Source: CATQHD01 sp965243165 (GTDB lineage: Bacteria > Actinomycetota > Acidimicrobiia > Spongiisociales > Spongiisociaceae). Taken from it: a DNA stretch of 64,000 nt. Numbering within the stretch: position 1 is the stretch's first letter; every line of letters begins with the position of its first letter. The DNA lies in the NCBI GenBank assembly GCA_965243165.1, contig OZ251535.1:1-64000 (forward strand), given 5' to 3'. The notes beneath the pieces are model-generated. The model was given only the letters and a program-made list of their open reading frames with translations, was not told the origin of the DNA and searched no databases. Positions 8,116 to 15,089 of this stretch are shown here, in pieces. The position numbers and the translations under genes were made by a program.

Positions 8116-10323
8116 CTAACCGGACTGGTCATCGTCCGAGCCGCCGCCATCCTCGCGGGCTTCGGGGGAGTCACCCCGCCCGGTCTTGGAACGGAAGCGG
8201 CTCACCACGCTCTCGAAGCGGAACCTCTCGATTCGCGTCCGGTCGCCGAACAGCTGATCCTCCACGAACGGCTCGATGTTGTACTGCCAGATCCGCCGCA
8301 GCACTTTATCGTCCCTGCTCGGCTCTGACCCATACCCCTCCCGCATGAAATGTGAAAACCCCAACTGCAGATCCTCGCCGACAGCCTCGGCCAGCTCACC
8401 GTTGACCATCGCCACCAGCCCACCAACCCAGGCGGGCTGGCCTTCCCTTTCCAGCCAACGTTCAAGCAATCCTTTCATGGAACCTCGGTCGGGGAAGAAC
8501 GGCACGAAATGAAACCGCCGCCGCAACGCCGCGTCCACCAACGCAATCGACCGATCAGCAGTATTCATCGTCCCAATGAACCAAAGCGACTCGGGCAGGC
8601 AAAACTCGCCGCCGGACCGATACAACGTCGACACCCGCTCCTCCCGGTACTCCAACAAGAACAACAACTCACCCAACACCCTCGGCAGATTCGCCCGGTT
8701 GATCTCATCGATCACCATCACATGCCTCTCCGGCTGCTCCTCGGCATGCGCCGCCATCCGAGCCAACGGCCCCCGGGTGAGCTCATAGCCAATCCCTCCG
8801 TCCGCCGCCGGCACCGGACGATACCCCTCGAAGAAATCCTCATACGAAGTCGAAGGATGAAACTGCACCAAGCCCCGAAACTCAGGATCCGGTGCCAACG
8901 CCTCAGCCAACCTCTTCGCCAGATAAGTCTTACCCGTACCAGGAGGACCATACAGAATCACCTGACCCTTCTCCTCCAACAAACCCACGATATCATACAA
9001 GAACGACCGATCCACCAACAATGCTTTAGCGGCCTTGGTAAGAGGTTTCCAATAACGAGCCCAATCAATCATAGATTCAATTGTCGGCCGGGCGGCAGAT
9101 GCCACCTCCATAGCTTCATCGCGTAAGTTGAGGCCAGGGAGCTGATCTGATTCATACCAACGCCCGTAAATAGAATAGCGAGGCTCAAAGACCGGCCACA
9201 GAAACCCCCGCTCACCTTCTGGAAGATCATCCCGGATGAGTATCTCGTCAAAGCCCTCGGGCTTTCTTTTGTTGATTAACTCACAGATCGCGTCATACCA
9301 AGCCTGGTTCCACCAGCCTGGAACAATACCGATAGCCGCACCTTTGTGGTTCATTCCCAGCCTCAATCCCATCCCCTGCCACAATCTCTTGTTCCCAAAG
9401 TTATCGAATTCGAACCGCCAATCTACCCAAAAGTCTGACCTAAGTCGTCCGTGTGCATAATATAACCTGGTAGGCGATGCCTTATAACTCAGCGGGTAGC
9501 CCAGAGCATCTGCCAGATCATCGGTCAGCCGTTCACCCAAATATCGGGCGAAGGCTACCAAAGCCTCCGCATTATGTAAGAGGGCATCGGCCGAAACGGC
9601 GTCGGGATCGAGTCCGAAAGCGGCGCGGTCCAGGAAAACAGAATCGAGGAATACAGGTTTCCCGCTGCTGTCCCACCAGTCCACCGTCTTGTGGAAGCGG
9701 TCGACATCCTCTTCAAGTTCCGATATCTGATCCAGGAATTGTAAATATCGATCGCCAACCTCTTGAGAATTGCGAAGTACATCATGCCCGACGATCAATT
9801 CCAAAAACTCCAGGGCACGCGTCGTGAATATAGGCCACTTCTTGCTCCGGTCCATAGCCCAGAAATACGACAGCAACCCAGGAGCGTGACCGCTCCCTGG
9901 ATAGCCGCTGATACGGTCTAAGTGCTCCGCTAGAGAGGCCATCTTGGCCTGGGCGGATGAACGGTCTATAGGGGGAGAGAACCAATCGACTATCGATCGG
10001 GCTGTCTCGGCGCGGTCATCGGCGTTCTTCACGAGCTCTTTGATGATCCCTGTACCTGCCGCTCCCCTGAAGGAGTAGGGGGAGGAATAATCATCGCCGG
10101 ACGCCCAATTTTCCAGTTCGTTTTGGAAACGATCCGGGTCGCGATGTTCGGTGAGGTCATTCAGTATCTCAAGGGCCTCGGCCGCACGGGCATGGAAATC
10201 AGACAGCCGGCCGGAGGCCTGTTCGTATTTTTCGGGATCGTCCTCGGCCCGGGTGGCGTGCGCCTCGTACCACTGCCGGCGGAACTCGAGCTCCTGCGGG
10301 TCGACGCCCTTCCCGTTCGCCAT
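8116..10323 (-). CDS. mcrB: McrB-type AAA+ GTPase, paralogue 4 (first gene of the operon)
   Basis: 735 residues, Walker A from about residue 459. The N-terminal 450 residues are the most divergent of the four, for example in AALEFLEL-type and tyrosine-rich segments around 285-345, yet they keep the ELEFRRQWYEAH opening and the GRWYESDQL segment before the AAA+ module. The ATPase part again has GPPGTGKT, DEINRANLPR, MNTADRS and LRRRF. The base composition of the N-terminal half is visibly more AT-rich than that of the ATPase half. ATG at 10323 has two AGGAGG-like sites within about 20 bases upstream. A stress-type promoter lies at 10361-10384. This gene would be expressed first and perhaps most strongly. 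Confidence 0.87.
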   Translation of the reverse strand: MANGKGVDPQELEFRRQWYEAHATRAEDDPEKYEQASGRLSDFHARAAEALEILNDLTEHRDPDRFQNELENWASGDDYSSPYSFRGAAGTGIIKELVKNADDRAETARSIVDWFSPPIDRSSAQAKMASLAEHLDRISGYPGSGHAPGLLSYFWAMDRSKKWPIFTTRALEFLELIVGHDVLRNSQEVGDRYLQFLDQISELEEDVDRFHKTVDWWDSSGKPVFLDSVFLDRAAFGLDPDAVSADALLHNAEALVAFARYLGERLTDDLADALGYPLSYKASPTRLYYAHGRLRSDFWVDWRFEFDNFGNKRLWQGMGLRLGMNHKGAAIGIVPGWWNQAWYDAICELINKRKPEGFDEILIRDDLPEGERGFLWPVFEPRYSIYGRWYESDQLPGLNLRDEAMEVASAARPTIESMIDWARYWKPLTKAAKALLVDRSFLYDIVGLLEEKGQVILYGPPGTGKTYLAKRLAEALAPDPEFRGLVQFHPSTSYEDFFEGYRPVPAADGGIGYELTRGPLARMAAHAEEQPERHVMVIDEINRANLPRVLGELLFLLEYREERVSTLYRSGGEFCLPESLWFIGTMNTADRSIALVDAALRRRFHFVPFFPDRGSMKGLLERWLEREGQPAWVGGLVAMVNGELAEAVGEDLQLGFSHFMREGYGSEPSRDDKVLRRIWQYNIEPFVEDQLFGDRTRIERFRFESVVSRFRSKTGRGDSPEAREDGGGSDDDQSG

Positions 10324-10360
10324 TCTTCCTCCTCGTCCTCCTGCCGCCGATGCGCCGACA

Positions 10361-10384
10361 ACTATACGAAGGGGGGTGTGACAA
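10361..10384 (-). promoter_or_regulatory. PafBC/RecA-NDp-like promoter of the mcrB-mcrC operon
   Basis: Reading the minus strand, TTGTCA (10379-10384) is followed by CAC and a C tract and then TATAGT (10361-10366), with a 12-base spacer against 11 in the consensus. The block AATTGTCACACCCCC is shared with the rmuC promoter at 58446-58460. The expected transcript start near 10354 leaves a leader of about 30 bases that carries the ribosome-binding site of the first mcrB gene. Confidence 0.55.
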
Positions 10385-10394
10385 TTCCAGCGGG

Positions 10395-11300
10395 TCAGCC
10401 CGCCGCCTGTCCGCGCCTTCGTTGTTCAGCCAGGTCAGGGGCGGCGGCGGTCAACCGGTCGCGGTATTCGAGCTTCTCCCGCCAGCGGGCGGGGACCGCC
10501 TCGGCCCCGGTCGATGCCCCCATGAGGCCCCCGGCGATCGCCCCGGTGGTGTCGGCGTCATCGCCGCGGTTGACCAGGGCGGTGATCACATCCTCGAAGG
10601 AGGCGTTCTGCTGCACGGCCCAAGCGGCGCATCGGAGCGAATCGATCACGTAGCCCGTCGTGCTCAGTTCTTCCACCGGCGTCGCCGGGTCGCAGTCGAG
10701 CGCCGCCTGCACCTCTGGGTGCAGGTCGAGGGCGCGGGCAGCGGCCAGCGCATCGGCGGCCTCCGCCCCGTCTACCAGCGCCGAGGCCGCCTCCCCGTAG
10801 GCAACGCAGCTGTCCACGCAGCGGACGTGGGCGTGGGTAACGGCGGAGATCTCGGCCAGCTCGCTCCGGCGGAGGGCGGCGTCAGCCCGGACCAAGGCGG
10901 TGGGGAGGCACCGCATCAACGACCCATTGCCGCAGGAAAACTCCCCGGTTCCGCCGCTCGTCCGGGGGTCGCCGGTCTGTTCCAGAAGGGACAGGGCGCG
11001 GCGGGTGGCCCCGCCTATGTCAGGAGGGCGGGAATGGAACCATTCGAGCATGTTGCGGGCCGCCCTGTCGAGCGTGTAGGGCCCGTCCAGGTAGGCGGAC
11101 AGCACCGCCCAGGTCAGGCCGGTGTCGTCGGTTCCCTGCCCCGGCCGCCAGTCGAAAAGGCCGCCGCCGATGATCTCCCGGTGGAACCCGTGGATGCGGC
11201 GGATCCTCTCGGGGGGCATGAACTCAACCGTCGCCCCGAGGGCGTCTCCGGCCGCCAGCCCCAGCAGTCCGCCGAGTATTCGATCCTGTACGCCCAACAA
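10395..11300 (-). CDS. ADP-ribosylglycohydrolase family protein (DraG-like)
   Basis: 301 residues with the full fold of the DraG/ARH family, which removes ADP-ribose from proteins or nucleic acids using two divalent metals. The N-terminal GLLGLAAGDALGATVEF opening, the GTDDTGLT metal-ligand motif (near 55-62) and the C-terminal NRGDDADTTGAIAGGLMGA motif are all present, so an active enzyme is expected. The start is TTG at 11300, 5-6 bases after a GGGAGGG site; no ATG is available nearby. A TAGAGT -10 box (11322-11327) sits just below a 15-base poly-G tract, so expression may vary with tract length. The substrate cannot be told. It ends about 10 bp beyond the mcrB promoter and is transcribed in the same direction, though it probably belongs to a separate transcript. 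Confidence 0.85.
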   Translation of the reverse strand: MLGVQDRILGGLLGLAAGDALGATVEFMPPERIRRIHGFHREIIGGGLFDWRPGQGTDDTGLTWAVLSAYLDGPYTLDRAARNMLEWFHSRPPDIGGATRRALSLLEQTGDPRTSGGTGEFSCGNGSLMRCLPTALVRADAALRRSELAEISAVTHAHVRCVDSCVAYGEAASALVDGAEAADALAAARALDLHPEVQAALDCDPATPVEELSTTGYVIDSLRCAAWAVQQNASFEDVITALVNRGDDADTTGAIAGGLMGASTGAEAVPARWREKLEYRDRLTAAAPDLAEQRRRGQAAG

Positions 11301-11329
11301 GCCCTCCCGCTGCGGACGGCAACTCTACT

Positions 11330-11344
11330 CCCCCCCCCCCCCCC
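11330..11344 (-). repeat. 15-base poly-C (poly-G on minus strand) tract in a promoter
   Basis: Fifteen uninterrupted C on the plus strand. In the direction of the ADP-ribosylglycohydrolase gene it is poly-G, followed by AG and then TAGAGT (11322-11327). Tract plus AG make 17 bases, the normal distance between -35 and -10 boxes. Tracts of this length slip during replication, so this is a candidate phase-variable promoter. Similar tracts lie at 41529-41543 and 45578-45593. Confidence 0.7.
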
Positions 11345-11520
11345 GGCATGCGCCCCGCCCATAACCCGGCAAGCGCCCGAACGGATCCCCTACATGGGCA
11401 ACTCCAAGGTTTACCGCGACAAGAACCACATGCAATCAAGGCTCGAAGTAATTGAGACTTCGCGAAAACGTGGGGGGAGAGCAGGTGGGGGTGGTTGAGT
11501 CCTTGAAAGTTGGTCGGGTA

Positions 11521-12025
11521 ATTCCAACCCAAACGCCCCCAAGACCGCGAAAATCGGCCCCCACCGCCGGCGCCCGCCGGGCCCATCCCCCGCCGCCGCC
11601 TCCTTGAACGAAAATCCGCCGGGCCGCACGAGGCCGCCCCCGGCCCGACGGGGCCGGACCGAACGGAATCCGTCTCTGACCGCCGCCCTCTCCAGAACTC
11701 GCGGCGGTGTTTGTGCATCAGCCCAATAGGTATACCAAATTTTCGGGCTTCCGGCTAGGGGTACGTATGTTCGGGGAAGATTCGCGGACTCGACCGCTTC
11801 GATCCTCCGGCCTCGCCCGGGAGGGAGCAGATCCGGGGGGGGCAACTCGGAAGCGGTGCTCAGGACGGCCTCCCGCCGCACGCCTCGTACAGCCGCTCGG
11901 CTCGGTCGAATCGAATTGTTCGGCATGCATGCCTCGTTTGGAAGCGGGGCGGCAAACCGGGCGTCATGGCCTTGCGGGCCGGGGCTCTGCCAGCGAAGAG
12001 CCTGCGTATGCGGCTCGAACAGGGA
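11521..12025 (-). repeat. Dispersed stem-loop-rich element, copy 1 (inverted relative to copy 2)
   Basis: About 505 bp, the inverse complement of 31206-31632. Both copies share the opening CCCTGTTCGAGCCGCAT, the block CATACGTACCCCTA, the block GGTATACCTATTGGGCTGAT and a series of GC-rich hairpins. Copy 1 has an extra stretch of roughly 75 bp near 11910-11985. An open frame runs through both copies, but the differences I can read change amino acids, whereas in one hairpin (GGCCC-loop-GGGCC) they fall only in the loop. This favours a structured RNA or DNA element over a protein. The rest of the gap 11345-11520 and 12026-12185 shows no gene that I can support. Confidence 0.65.
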
Positions 12026-12185
12026 TGGGCGCAATCCCGATCCCTTGGAACTGCTCCTCGAGTTCAGGGTGTTGAAATGAATATCCGCAGCGTCCGTAGA
12101 CTGTCAGCAATGAACATCCGTCCAGGGGTCATGCCCGCGGCCAGGCGGCCCCAGGAGTGTCTCGCTGCACCACGAGGAGAAGCAG

Positions 12186-12599
12186 ATGAACGATGTGAAT
12201 GAATGGAACCGGGCGGTCATCGAGGAGTTCCGCGCCAACGAGGGCCGGGTGGGCGGCATGTTCGACAACAAACCGCTGCTGCTCCTCCACCACACCGGCA
12301 CCCGGACGGGGATCCGGCGGGTCAGCCCCCTCATGTATCAGGACGCGGAGGGCGGATTCGCCGTCTTCGCCTCCAAGGCCGGGGCGGACACCAACCCCGA
12401 CTGGTTCCACAACCTGGCGGCGAACCCCCGCACCGAGGTGGAGGTCGGCGCCGAGACGGTCGCGGTCAGCGCCCGGGAGGCGGAGGGGGCAGAGCGGGAA
12501 CGGATCTGGGAGCGCCAGAAACGGGACTATCCGATGTTCGCCGAGTACGAAGCCAAGACCTCGAGGGTCATACCGGTCGTCGTGCTCGAACGCGCCTGA
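12186..12599 (+). CDS. Deazaflavin (F420)-dependent nitroreductase family protein
   Basis: 137 residues, the usual size for the Ddn-like split beta-barrel family that uses coenzyme F420 to reduce quinones or nitro compounds. Typical features are the KPLLLLHHTGTRTGIRRVSPL segment (family pattern LLLTTTGRKSG.R..PL) and DWFHNLAANPRTEVEVG in the middle (family pattern NW..NL.ANP...V..G). ATG at 12186 follows a GAGGAGAAG site. It stands alone in front of a PLP enzyme with a 31-bp gap, so the two may be cotranscribed. The physiological substrate is unknown. Presence of this family implies that the host makes F420, which fits Actinobacteria. Confidence 0.85.
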   Translation: MNDVNEWNRAVIEEFRANEGRVGGMFDNKPLLLLHHTGTRTGIRRVSPLMYQDAEGGFAVFASKAGADTNPDWFHNLAANPRTEVEVGAETVAVSAREAEGAERERIWERQKRDYPMFAEYEAKTSRVIPVVVLERA

Positions 12600-12630
12600 G
12601 GGCCCTTCCGACCTTCGGGCCGAGAAGCGT

Positions 12631-13866
12631 ATGAGAGCCTTCGACGTCGAGTACGTCCGCAGCCAATTCCCGGCTTTCTCCGACGAACGGCTGCGGGGGT
12701 GGGCGCACTTCGAGAACGCCGGCGGCTCCTATGTCTGCCGGCGGGTGATCGACCGGCTGGCCGGTTTCTACCGCCGGACCAAGTTTCAGCCCGACTACTC
12801 CTTTCCCTTCTCGGTCGAGGCCGGCGCCGCCATGGAACGCTCCTACGAGCTGACGGCGGGCTGGCTGGGCGCGGGGCCGGACGAGATCCACTTCGGACCT
12901 TCCACCTCCCAGAACACCTACGTGCTGGCCCGGGCGTTCCTCTCCGTGCTGCGCCCCAGAGACGAGATCATCGCCTCCGTCCAAGACCACGAGGCCAACG
13001 CCGGGGTGTGGCGGCGCTTGGAGGCTGCCGGGGCGGCGGTGCGGGAATGGCGGGTGAACCCCGAGACGGGGATGCTCGACCTCGGCGAATTCGACCGGAT
13101 GCTGAACGAACGCACCCGCCTGGCGGTCTTCCCCCATGCCTCGAATGTGGTGGCCGCCGTCAACCCGGTGGCCGAGATATGCGCCCGCGCCGCCGCCGCC
13201 GGGGCCCGCACCGTGGTCGACGGGGTGTCGTACGCGCCCCACGGACTGCCGGACGTCGGCGCTCTGGGCGCGGACGTCTACCTGTTCTCCGCCTACAAGA
13301 CCTGGGGCCCTCACCAAGGGGTGATGTTCGTCCGCCGGGAGCTGGCCGAGCGCCTCGAGAACCAAGGCCATTACTTCCACGCCGGCCAACCCCGCCATAT
13401 GCTGACGCCCGCCGGGCCCGACCACGCCCAGGTGGCGGCCTGCGCAGGGGTCATCGAGTACCTCGACGGGGTGTACACCCACCACGGAGGGCTGGACGGC
13501 GCCGCCCCGGCAGAACGGGCCCGGGCCGTCCACAACCTCTTCCGCGCCCGCGAGGCGAAGCTGTCGGCACCCCTGCTGGAGTATCTGGCCGGCCGGAGCG
13601 ACGTGCGGCTGCTCGGCCCCGCCGACCCCGTTCGGCGCACCCCCACCGTGTCGATCCTCCCCCTGCGCCGCCCGGTCGCCGAAGTGGAATCAGCCCTCGT
13701 CCAACGCCGGATGATGGTGGGCGCCGGAGACTTCTACGCCCCCCGCCTGCTGGAGGCCATGGGAGTGAACCCCGAACCCGGCGCCCTGCGGATGTCCTTC
13801 GTCCACTACACCGCCCCAGAAGAAATAGACCGCCTCATAGAAGCCCTGGACGAAGCCCTGGCCTGA
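12631..13866 (+). CDS. Class V aminotransferase / cysteine desulfurase-like PLP enzyme
   Basis: 411 residues. Fold-type I PLP enzyme with the NAGGSYVCRRVID opening, the FGPSTSQNTY phosphate-binding loop, the VQDHEAN histidine segment, VVDGVSYAPH (aspartate pairing with the pyridine ring) and FSAYKTWGPHQG, whose lysine should bind PLP. It resembles the cysteine desulfurase-like subgroup (VC1184-type) that lacks the loop cysteine of IscS and has uncertain substrates. ATG at 12631 starts at the first family-typical residue; longer upstream frames belong to the preceding gene region. It ends 125 bp before the AAA-protease module, where GC content drops sharply. Confidence 0.82.
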   Translation: MRAFDVEYVRSQFPAFSDERLRGWAHFENAGGSYVCRRVIDRLAGFYRRTKFQPDYSFPFSVEAGAAMERSYELTAGWLGAGPDEIHFGPSTSQNTYVLARAFLSVLRPRDEIIASVQDHEANAGVWRRLEAAGAAVREWRVNPETGMLDLGEFDRMLNERTRLAVFPHASNVVAAVNPVAEICARAAAAGARTVVDGVSYAPHGLPDVGALGADVYLFSAYKTWGPHQGVMFVRRELAERLENQGHYFHAGQPRHMLTPAGPDHAQVAACAGVIEYLDGVYTHHGGLDGAAPAERARAVHNLFRAREAKLSAPLLEYLAGRSDVRLLGPADPVRRTPTVSILPLRRPVAEVESALVQRRMMVGAGDFYAPRLLEAMGVNPEPGALRMSFVHYTAPEEIDRLIEALDEALA

Positions 13867-13920
13867 GGCAGCCGCCCCCATCAGCGCGGCGCACGAAGGC
13901 GGGCTTCGGGATTTGAAATC

Positions 13921-13938
13921 TATGATGATATCATTATA
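13921..13938. promoter_or_regulatory. Palindromic operator candidate upstream of the AAA-protease module
   Basis: An 18-bp AT-rich inverted repeat with a single mismatched pair, centred on the perfect 10-bp palindrome ATGATATCAT (13925-13934). It lies in an AT-rich 125-bp gap, about 55 bp before the start codon at 13992. The ATPase encoded next ends in a helix-turn-helix, so autoregulation through this site is possible, but this is inference. Several TATA-like hexamers around 13945-13962 could be the -10 box and I cannot choose one. Confidence 0.4.
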
Positions 13939-13991
13939 GTCCAGTATAGCTTACCCTATAAGACCAGGTCAATATCGAAAAGAGCCTGGAG

Positions 13992-15089
13992 ATGGACGAA
14001 GTTTTCATTCGCGGCCAAGATTTAGTCCATCTTGCTCGGGTGTCTCTCGCCGGGTCTGCCGACGATGCCTACATACTGTTGCGCCGGATGGCGCACAAGT
14101 ACCGCCATCGTGAACCGGATCTGAGCGGCCGACTCGTCGAGCTGCTCCGCGCCGCGCCTTCACGAGCGTCTGCCCAGCGCGGCGGGGCTGCCCCTGCACC
14201 GGTCGATCTGGACTCCCGCCTCGAATTGCTGCGGGTGTCGGCTTGCCCGGTCACGCCTCACCGGCCCGTCCTGAGTCCAGCGGTCGGCGCAGCAGTCGAA
14301 CAGTTGATCGGTGAACGCCTCTACACAGAACGGCTTTGGGACGACGGCATCGAGCCCTCCGGCAGCGCGCTGTTGGTCGGGCCGCCCGGTGTCGGCAAGA
14401 CTCTATCCGCCACCTGGATCGCAGAGCGGCTGGAGTTGCCCTTGCTCATTCTCGACTTGTCCGCGGTGATGAACAGCCTGTTGGGAAAAACCGGGACGAA
14501 CCTGAGATACGTGCTCGATCATGCCCGGGAACGAGATTGCGTAATGCTGCTCGACGAGATCGACGCTGTTGCCAAACGGCGGGACGACGTCGCGGAGATA
14601 GGTGAACTGAAACGCCTGGTAACGATCCTACTGCAAGAGATCGACCGGTGGCCGTCTAACACACTTCTGCTCGGAGCCACCAATCACCCCGACCTTCTCG
14701 ATCCCGCCATCTGGCGTCGTTTCGACATCGAAATACACTTCGAGCTTCCCGATCTCACCGCTCGTCGCAGCTTCCTGGAACAAATAATTGACGGCCGCGC
14801 TCATCACGGGATCGTGGAAGCACTTGCTGTCACCACCGACGGCTGGTCATTGGCTGACATCGAACGAACCTGGAGCAATGTCCGCCGCAGAGTAGCTTTG
14901 AAAAATGGGGACCTCACCAATGAACTGCTAGAAGAATTGCGAGCTCTATGTAGCTCTATGAGCCTCCCCAAGAGGCGGGCCGTTTCCACAAACCTGCTGA
15001 CGATGGGGCTTTCCCAGCGCCGAGTCTCGCAACTAACCGGTATGAGTCGTGACACCCTCCGCAAACTCATTCCAGCAAGGACAACATGA
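13992..15089 (+). CDS. AAA+ ATPase with C-terminal helix-turn-helix, partner of a subtilase
   Basis: 365 residues. Residues 1-100 are helical with no domain I recognise. The AAA+ core has Walker A GPPGVGKT (130-137), Walker B VMLLDEID (184-191), sensor GATNHPDLLDPAIWRRFD (228-245) with paired arginines, and a helical lid to about 320. The last 30 residues (GLSQRRVSQLTGMSRDTLRKLI) read as a helix-turn-helix of the kind seen in site-specific DNA-binding proteins. The ATG overlaps nothing upstream; GGAG lies just before it. The gene's TGA overlaps the protease ATG (ATGA), so the two are made together. I infer a two-component unit in which the ATPase regulates or feeds the protease. A role in phage defence or stress is plausible but unproven. 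Confidence 0.8.
   Translation: MDEVFIRGQDLVHLARVSLAGSADDAYILLRRMAHKYRHREPDLSGRLVELLRAAPSRASAQRGGAAPAPVDLDSRLELLRVSACPVTPHRPVLSPAVGAAVEQLIGERLYTERLWDDGIEPSGSALLVGPPGVGKTLSATWIAERLELPLLILDLSAVMNSLLGKTGTNLRYVLDHARERDCVMLLDEIDAVAKRRDDVAEIGELKRLVTILLQEIDRWPSNTLLLGATNHPDLLDPAIWRRFDIEIHFELPDLTARRSFLEQIIDGRAHHGIVEALAVTTDGWSLADIERTWSNVRRRVALKNGDLTNELLEELRALCSSMSLPKRRAVSTNLLTMGLSQRRVSQLTGMSRDTLRKLIPARTT

Noticed and set aside
11411..12034. Protein-coding reading of the dispersed element
   Set aside because: The frame is open in both copies, but differences change residues and no start signal or domain is seen.
12199..13866. A 555-residue fusion frame joining two genes at 12.2-13.9 kb
   Set aside because: Its first 140 residues are a shadow of the F420-type gene in another frame; the PLP enzyme starts at 12631.
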